This document shows, piece by piece, positions 60,001-64,000 of a stretch of 64,000 nucleotides of DNA; within the stretch, counting starts at the first letter, position 1, and each line of letters opens with the position of its first letter. Source of the stretch: Fibrobacterota bacterium (GTDB lineage: Bacteria; Fibrobacterota; Fibrobacteria; UBA11236). The position numbers were made by a program, and so were the translations under genes. The notes below the pieces were generated by a model. It ran no database searches and was not told where the DNA came from. It saw nothing but the letters and a program-made list of their open reading frames with translations. The stretch covers positions 1-64,000 of the forward strand of contig CANIEU010000011.1 of NCBI GenBank assembly GCA_947466585.1. The letters are read 5' to 3'.

Positions 60001-62965
60001 CTCGCTGATCTACACGCCCGACTCCTCGGCCTCGTTCGAGCAGAACTCGCCGATCACGAAGCTGACCCCGTACCTCGGTGACACCGCGACCGCCCCGGCG
60101 GTTTGGTCGATCACCTCGGGCACGCTGCCTGCCGGCCTCACGTTCGATACCGCCAGCGGTTCGATCAGCGGAACGCCGACGACCGTCACTTCGGGTGCCG
60201 TGACCATTCAGGCGACAAACCTTTCCGGTTCGATCGCCCGCTCGCTCACTCTGTCGACCTACGCCGCCGAATCCTACACCGGCAGCTCCGCGGTCTTTAC
60301 GCTGAACACCAGCGCCAATGGCGCCGGCGTGACCTCCGCACAAGCGAACTTCCCGGTTCTCATCCGCCTGAGCAACGCGCATCGTGCGATCTTCCAGGCT
60401 TCCGACAGCTCGGCCATCCGCTTCACGAATGCGGCCGGCACACACCTGCCGTACCAGATCGAAAACTGGAAGGTTTCAGCCACCGATACCTCCGCCGCCA
60501 TTTGGGTGAAGGCCGACACGGTCGCTGCCAACGGAACCACCACGGTGCGCATGTACTACGGCCAGACCCTCGGCGGCGGTCGTTCGAACGGCCCCGCGGT
60601 GTTCCCGCGCAGCTCCGGCTACCATGCCGTGTTCCACATGAACGCTGGATCCGGCAACGAATCCGATGCTTCGAACAGCGGTTACACCGCCGTCGCCGGC
60701 AATGCACCGCTCGACTCGACGGGTGCGGTCGGCCGTTCGCGTAACTTCAACGGCACGACCCAGTACTTCGCCGTGGCCAACTCGGCCTCCGGTGCCTTGA
60801 ACTACCGCATGACCGACAACTACACGTTCTCGTCGTGGGTGTTCGCCAACGACGTGCCGGCCACCGCCAGCTCGGGCGTGCAGATCCTGAACAAGGGCGA
60901 CAACCAGTACACCATGGCCGCCTATGACGCCGCCGCTTCTCCCAAGTACTGGGAAATCACCACGCGCGGCAACAACGGTTACCAACAAGCGCGCTCAAAC
61001 GGTACGCCCGCCATCACGGCGAATAGCCACATCGGTAGCTGGCACTTCATCTCGGGCTCCTATGCGGGCGCCCCGGTTGGACAGGCCATCGCCGAAACGC
61101 TGTACATCGACGGTGTGCGCGTGAATACGCTCGCAACGACGAACACCAGCACGGCGGGACGCACGCTCACGTTTGATGTGCACATCGGCGGCCTTGCCGC
61201 GGGTACCGCTCCCGGAACGACGTTCTCGCGCTACTTCGTCGGTCAAATCGACGAATTGCGGATGGCGAACGTGGTGCGTTCCCCCGACTTCATCAAGCTC
61301 AACTACAAGAACCAGAAGCCCGGTGCGAATCCGGTGGCGAACCTTTCTTACGCCTCCAGTGCGCCGACCTATGCCGAGAACACGCCGATCACGGCGAACG
61401 TTCCCGCGCTGATGGGCTCTGCGACCCGCTTCGCCGCCTCATCGCTGCCTGCCGGTTTGAGCCTTGACCCGGTCACGGGCGCGATCTCGGGTACGCCCAC
61501 CGCCGCTTCCGCGGCGACGGCTTACACCATCACCGCATATGGCGACAGCTCCTGGTCCACGACGTCGACGGTGAACATCACCGTTGCGCCTTCGGCGCCG
61601 ACCGGATTGACCTACGTCCGTGATTCGCTCACCTTGCTGGTCGGTCAGCCCATCGTGCCCGATACCGCGATGGTCACGGGCACCACCTCGATCGACAGCT
61701 TCACGGTTGCGCCCGCCCTGCCCACCGGCCTTGTGCTGAACAAGACCACCGGTATCATCTCGGGTACCCCGACCGTGCCGACCGCTTCGGCGAGCTACGT
61801 GGTCACGGCCCGCAACACTGCAGGTACGGCGAAGGACACGGTCGTCATCCTGGTGAACGATTTGGTGCCGAGCTTCACCGTCGCCACGCCGCAGACGTAC
61901 ATGGTGGGTTCGCCCATCACGACGTTGAATCCGGTCTCGACGGGCGGCTTCGTGCTCGCCTACTCGATCACTCCGAGCCTCAACACGAACACCGGTCTGA
62001 CCTTCAATACGACGACGGGTGCGATTTCGGGTACGCCCACCACGGTTTCGGCCGCGACGGCGTATTCCATCATCGGCACGAACGGTGCGGGTGGGGATAC
62101 CGCCACCGTGTCCGTCACGGTGAATCCGGCCATTCCGGTGATCGGTTACACCTCGCCCAAGACCTTCATCAAGGGTGTTGTGGACAGCGTGATCGTTTCT
62201 TCGACCGGCGGAATTGTGGCCAGCTACGCGATCTCTCCGGCACTCCCGGCGGGTCTGGCGCTGAATACCACGACCGGCAAGATTTCGGGTAATGCCACTG
62301 CAGCTTCGGCCGCGGCGAACTACTCGGTGATCGCGACCAACATCAGCGGCTTGGATACGGCAGTGATCAACATCACCGTGCAGGATCTCACCCCGGTGAT
62401 CAACTACGCCGTGCTTGTGGATTCGTTCCTTGTGAACACGGTCGCCGCCAAGAACGCGCTCTCCACCGGTGGAACGGTGACGGCTTGGAGCATCTCTCCC
62501 GCTCTGCCTGCGGGATTGGTGTTCAGCACGGGCACGGGCGGTATCTCGGGTACCCCGACGACGGCTTCCGCCGCTGCGAATTACACGGTGATCGGTACGA
62601 ACGCCTACGGTGCGGATACCGTGGTGCTCAACCTCAAGGTGAAGGGACCGGTCTCACTTGTGGCGAGCGCCTACCGCTTCCTCGTGAGCGGTTCCGAGAA
62701 GCCCTATACGTTCCTGATTCCCGCGGGCGTGGCGGGCAACGAAAAGGTGACCATGCGCATCACGGATCTTTATGGTCGCGAAGTCTGGTCGCGTTCGGTT
62801 CGCCCCGATGCCACCAGCAACACCGGCCTTGAAGTGACGTGGAACGGCAAGATCGCAACGGGTCGCTTGGCTTCGGCGGGAATGTACGTGGCTCGGGTCT
62901 CCGTGTTGAACGGAGGCAAGACCACCGATTACATCCAGAAGTCGGTGACTCTCAAAGCGCACTAA
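57023..62965 (+). CDS. Giant secreted Ig-repeat protein with two DUF2341-LamG modules and sorting-like C-terminus
   Basis: 1,980 residues. Seen: signal peptide (LALFITLMLAFAISANA, cleavage about 20); He_PIG/Ig-like repeats (SGTPT-ending units of roughly 80-100 residues) covering 21-225, 610-1075 and 1435-1875; a first DUF2341 segment (229-345) and LamG/concanavalin-like domain (356-592); a duplicate pair (DUF2341 1081-1190, LamG 1200-1422); and a C-terminal FlgD/T9SS-like domain (about 1895-1980, with ITDLYGREVWSRSV and GMYVARVSV). No catalytic motif is seen; the LamG domains suggest glycan or protein binding. Likely a surface adhesin or cellulose/host-binding protein. Own promoter region and terminator, so monocistronic. 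Confidence 0.85.
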   Translation: MKKLALFITLMLAFAISANAAVTSVTWNSVNGGTNATRAFTVNAGAPITNITATTTGAALTANPGGCGITPTLPAGLTWTQTSTTVCTIAGTPTAPSPTKSYFINFRSTGSPTDSLSFITLTVGPITNLSYPRHSARLVKNMAISSITPTITGTPTAYTIAGTGVTDAATFNTATGLTFNTSTGSISGTPNTNLALTKFIINANDGTFNLAGGTVGLVDSISLQIVDGVDYSSWAYFKNIVVTPTGLGGDVVNYPLLVKLTSSNFNFTQSLSTIGTLTGSAIAGGGGADLRFTAADGQTPLAYQIERWDSAGQVAEIWVNVPTVANGSNTTVKMFWGKTGQTTTSSGSSTFQTADNVQAVWHMNANGAGDEIDATSNGFLATAAGTAPTNNATSLIGLGRTFGGAGFFKLSTPSTVSSILNFPQGGQYTISSWVNANTTPTTARVIVHKSDQAYSLNISSNNPNGLTSGQQFEGTEFTVVPNATGAANLSSFWAHTFSPVTYSVWSNAVLVQNYGARKLYVNGALAAYSASQPSSFLNDRQGASARTTNYDVTIGAQSGTATGNAPGGGTYTRFFTGGMDEISMHNIARDSDWVKLNFQTQCSAGLPASCPFSPVAYGAITAAGAPVGLTYGNNPVTYKQGLVIASNAPSTTSGVPTSYSIAPSLSTNTGLTFNTATGVISGTPTLLSGAVNYLITATNGSGSDTETVTITVVLPTKPTHSYTGSPYALTSTRSAGTITPSNSGDIATACSATPALPTGLSLSSACAITGTPTVSAASAAYSIRSSNPGGADTAAITIAVSDTLPTITTQPTAKNAVLGASTVSFIVGATRGGAATVNYKWVRTKSGAAGGAVDTLRTALARSALADTLTLPADSVNTANDSSAYKVLVSNSAGSVASNSVLLRIIPTVSYSPATLVIGKTATTITPTTTASITGCTSSPTLPAGLTIAATTCVISGTPTVGWVPTNYSITPVGPGGTGTAFVLNLMVQNLPTSLIYTPDSSASFEQNSPITKLTPYLGDTATAPAVWSITSGTLPAGLTFDTASGSISGTPTTVTSGAVTIQATNLSGSIARSLTLSTYAAESYTGSSAVFTLNTSANGAGVTSAQANFPVLIRLSNAHRAIFQASDSSAIRFTNAAGTHLPYQIENWKVSATDTSAAIWVKADTVAANGTTTVRMYYGQTLGGGRSNGPAVFPRSSGYHAVFHMNAGSGNESDASNSGYTAVAGNAPLDSTGAVGRSRNFNGTTQYFAVANSASGALNYRMTDNYTFSSWVFANDVPATASSGVQILNKGDNQYTMAAYDAAASPKYWEITTRGNNGYQQARSNGTPAITANSHIGSWHFISGSYAGAPVGQAIAETLYIDGVRVNTLATTNTSTAGRTLTFDVHIGGLAAGTAPGTTFSRYFVGQIDELRMANVVRSPDFIKLNYKNQKPGANPVANLSYASSAPTYAENTPITANVPALMGSATRFAASSLPAGLSLDPVTGAISGTPTAASAATAYTITAYGDSSWSTTSTVNITVAPSAPTGLTYVRDSLTLLVGQPIVPDTAMVTGTTSIDSFTVAPALPTGLVLNKTTGIISGTPTVPTASASYVVTARNTAGTAKDTVVILVNDLVPSFTVATPQTYMVGSPITTLNPVSTGGFVLAYSITPSLNTNTGLTFNTTTGAISGTPTTVSAATAYSIIGTNGAGGDTATVSVTVNPAIPVIGYTSPKTFIKGVVDSVIVSSTGGIVASYAISPALPAGLALNTTTGKISGNATAASAAANYSVIATNISGLDTAVINITVQDLTPVINYAVLVDSFLVNTVAAKNALSTGGTVTAWSISPALPAGLVFSTGTGGISGTPTTASAAANYTVIGTNAYGADTVVLNLKVKGPVSLVASAYRFLVSGSEKPYTFLIPAGVAGNEKVTMRITDLYGREVWSRSVRPDATSNTGLEVTWNGKIATGRLASAGMYVARVSVLNGGKTTDYIQKSVTLKAH

Positions 62966-63007
62966 GCCGCGCTGAGTATTGAGCGCCGATGCGAATCGGA
63001 CTCTCAC

Positions 63008-63039
63008 AAAAAAACCTTCCCGCAACGGAGGGTTTTTTT
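63008..63039 (+). terminator. Intrinsic terminator of the giant secreted protein gene
   Basis: AAAAAAACCTTCC (63008-63020) pairs with GGAGGGTTTTTTT (63027-63039), with one G-U pair, followed by a T-run. About 40 bases after the stop. Confidence 0.92.
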
Positions 63040-63141
63040 GTTTTTGTCCCGTTGCGCATTGCCTGTTCCCTGTGGTCAATCGAACCCAGCGGCTAAATTC
63101 CGGTTCTCGTTTCCCCAGCACCCGGTTACAAAGGATTCCCG

Positions 63142-63876
63142 ATGACCACACGCACCGATGGCCGCGCCGCCGACCAACTTCGAACCATCAAAATCACGGA
63201 AGACTTCGTTCAATCGGCGGAATCATCGTTCCTGATCGAGGTGGGGCGCACGCGCATTCTTTGCTGCGCCAGCCTTGAGGAGGAGATTCCCCGGTGGTTG
63301 AAGGGCAAGGGGCAGGGGTGGGTCACCGCCGAATACAGTCTGTTGCCGCGCAGCACGGGTTCGCGCGTGAAGCGCGAGCGCAACGGCGCTTCGGGCCGCA
63401 CCCAGGAGATTCAGCGCATCATCGGTCGCGCCTTGCGGGGCGTCTGTGATTTGACCGCCTTGGGCGAACGCAGCATCGTGATCGATTGCGATGTCATCGA
63501 AGCCGATGGCGGAACGCGCACGGCGTCGATCGTGGGCGGGTACTTGGCATTGGCGCGGGCACTGCAAAAGATGAAGGGGGCACTGCCGCACACCTTTCCG
63601 CCCGGCCAGGTGTTGAAGAGTTTCGTGTCGGCCGTGAGCGTGGGCATGCACGAAGGCAACCCGCTGCTCGACTTGTGCTACGTCGAGGACAGCGCGGCCG
63701 AGGTGGACATGAACGTGGTGATGACCGACAGCGGTGACTTCGTCGAGATCCAGGGCACCGGCGAAGAGGCGGTGTTCACTCGCACGCAGCTGGACTCCAT
63801 GCTCGGCCTTGCCGAAAAGGGTTGCCGCGAACTCATCGCGATCCAAAAAAGCTTCTTGGGCAACCAACTGCCCTGA
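63142..63876 (+). CDS. rph: Ribonuclease PH
   Basis: 244-residue phosphorolytic 3'-to-5' exoribonuclease that trims tRNA 3' ends. Seen: the N-terminal RTDGRAADQLRTIKI, GQGWVTAEYSLLPRSTGSRVKRERNGASGRTQEIQRIIGRALR, VIDCDVIEADGGTRTASIVGGYLAL and VEIQGTGEEAVFTRTQLDSML. Complete, with no C-terminal extension. ATG at 63142. After it 124 bases to the window edge show no gene. Confidence 0.95.
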   Translation: MTTRTDGRAADQLRTIKITEDFVQSAESSFLIEVGRTRILCCASLEEEIPRWLKGKGQGWVTAEYSLLPRSTGSRVKRERNGASGRTQEIQRIIGRALRGVCDLTALGERSIVIDCDVIEADGGTRTASIVGGYLALARALQKMKGALPHTFPPGQVLKSFVSAVSVGMHEGNPLLDLCYVEDSAAEVDMNVVMTDSGDFVEIQGTGEEAVFTRTQLDSMLGLAEKGCRELIAIQKSFLGNQLP

Positions 63877-64000
63877 GGGTAGCGGAACCAGGAGGGAGGG
63901 GTCGAGTTGGTGCCTTCGACTCTCCGTCCGGTGTCCTCCGGGGGAGAGGCTTCGCCCCCTGGTCTGTCCCCGGTTTTGGAATGGTGTGATTAGTCGATTT

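Noticed and set aside
63877-64000. G-rich end of window as another heptad array
   Set aside because: Some G-rich runs, but no consistent 7-nt phase or opposed arm over more than two words.

Overview
The window is about 64 kb of high-GC, densely coded bacterial chromosome from a Gram-negative organism. Lipoproteins, a TonB-dependent receptor, periplasmic proteases and LPS-type glycosyltransferases are all present. Three very large or repetitive secreted proteins (25424-27214, 47975-51793, 57023-62965) end in FlgD-like/T9SS-like C-terminal domains, and one combines duplicated DUF2341 and LamG-like modules with Ig-like repeats. That repertoire is typical of Fibrobacterota and relatives, so I suggest that phylum with moderate confidence; no rRNA or other marker in the window settles it. 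I see no phage, insertion sequence, CRISPR array or obvious defence system.

Layout. 1-8381: surface polysaccharide genes (GT9 and GT4 glycosyltransferases, a Wzx-type flippase, an AsnB-type amidotransferase, a DegT/DnrJ aminotransferase) with a FrnE-type DsbA oxidoreductase among them. 8558-18530: housekeeping and small genes: purB, a 35-residue lysine-rich protein, hpf-like, a SET-domain gene coupled to a lipoprotein gene, a flippase-like LPG-synthase TM protein, a radical SAM-purN-rnhB run, DUF3050 and gnd. 18719-23872: a DegP/HtrA protease, then a cobalamin riboswitch controlling a BtuB-like TonB receptor and a beta-propeller lipoprotein that looks like a counterpart of Bacteroides BtuG. 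24030-27396: an RRM protein, a GIY-YIG protein, and an AT-richer segment flanked by a 15-bp copy of the tRNA-Arg(CCG) 3' end. 27517-36630: YjbQ, a methyltransferase, a cold-shock protein, a class IV aminotransferase, a large peptidase/propeller/barrel protein, a lone SagB-type oxidoreductase and cysS.

36769-39704: a three-gene polysaccharide operon (two RfbE-like epimerases flanking a GT2). 39927-47843: clpP, ftsY, a lipoprotein, two thioredoxin-fold proteins, a membrane GT2, a putative small barrel, trpF, then aguA/aguB (agmatine to putrescine) and slyD. 47975-56742: a degenerate M6-like pseudopeptidase, a membrane protein, truA, DUF4321, gatA, an NlpC/P60 lipoprotein and pheA. 57023-63876: the 1,980-residue secreted repeat protein and rph.

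Two things stand out. (1) The riboswitch-btuB-propeller lipoprotein unit, a candidate surface B12 capture system outside Bacteroidota. (2) A recurrent class of gene-junction arrays made of degenerate 7-nt words (8-nt in one case). Several have a left and a right arm in opposite orientation, so the junction can fold into one large hairpin. At least nine junctions carry such arrays, with word sequences that mostly differ between sites but the same phasing.
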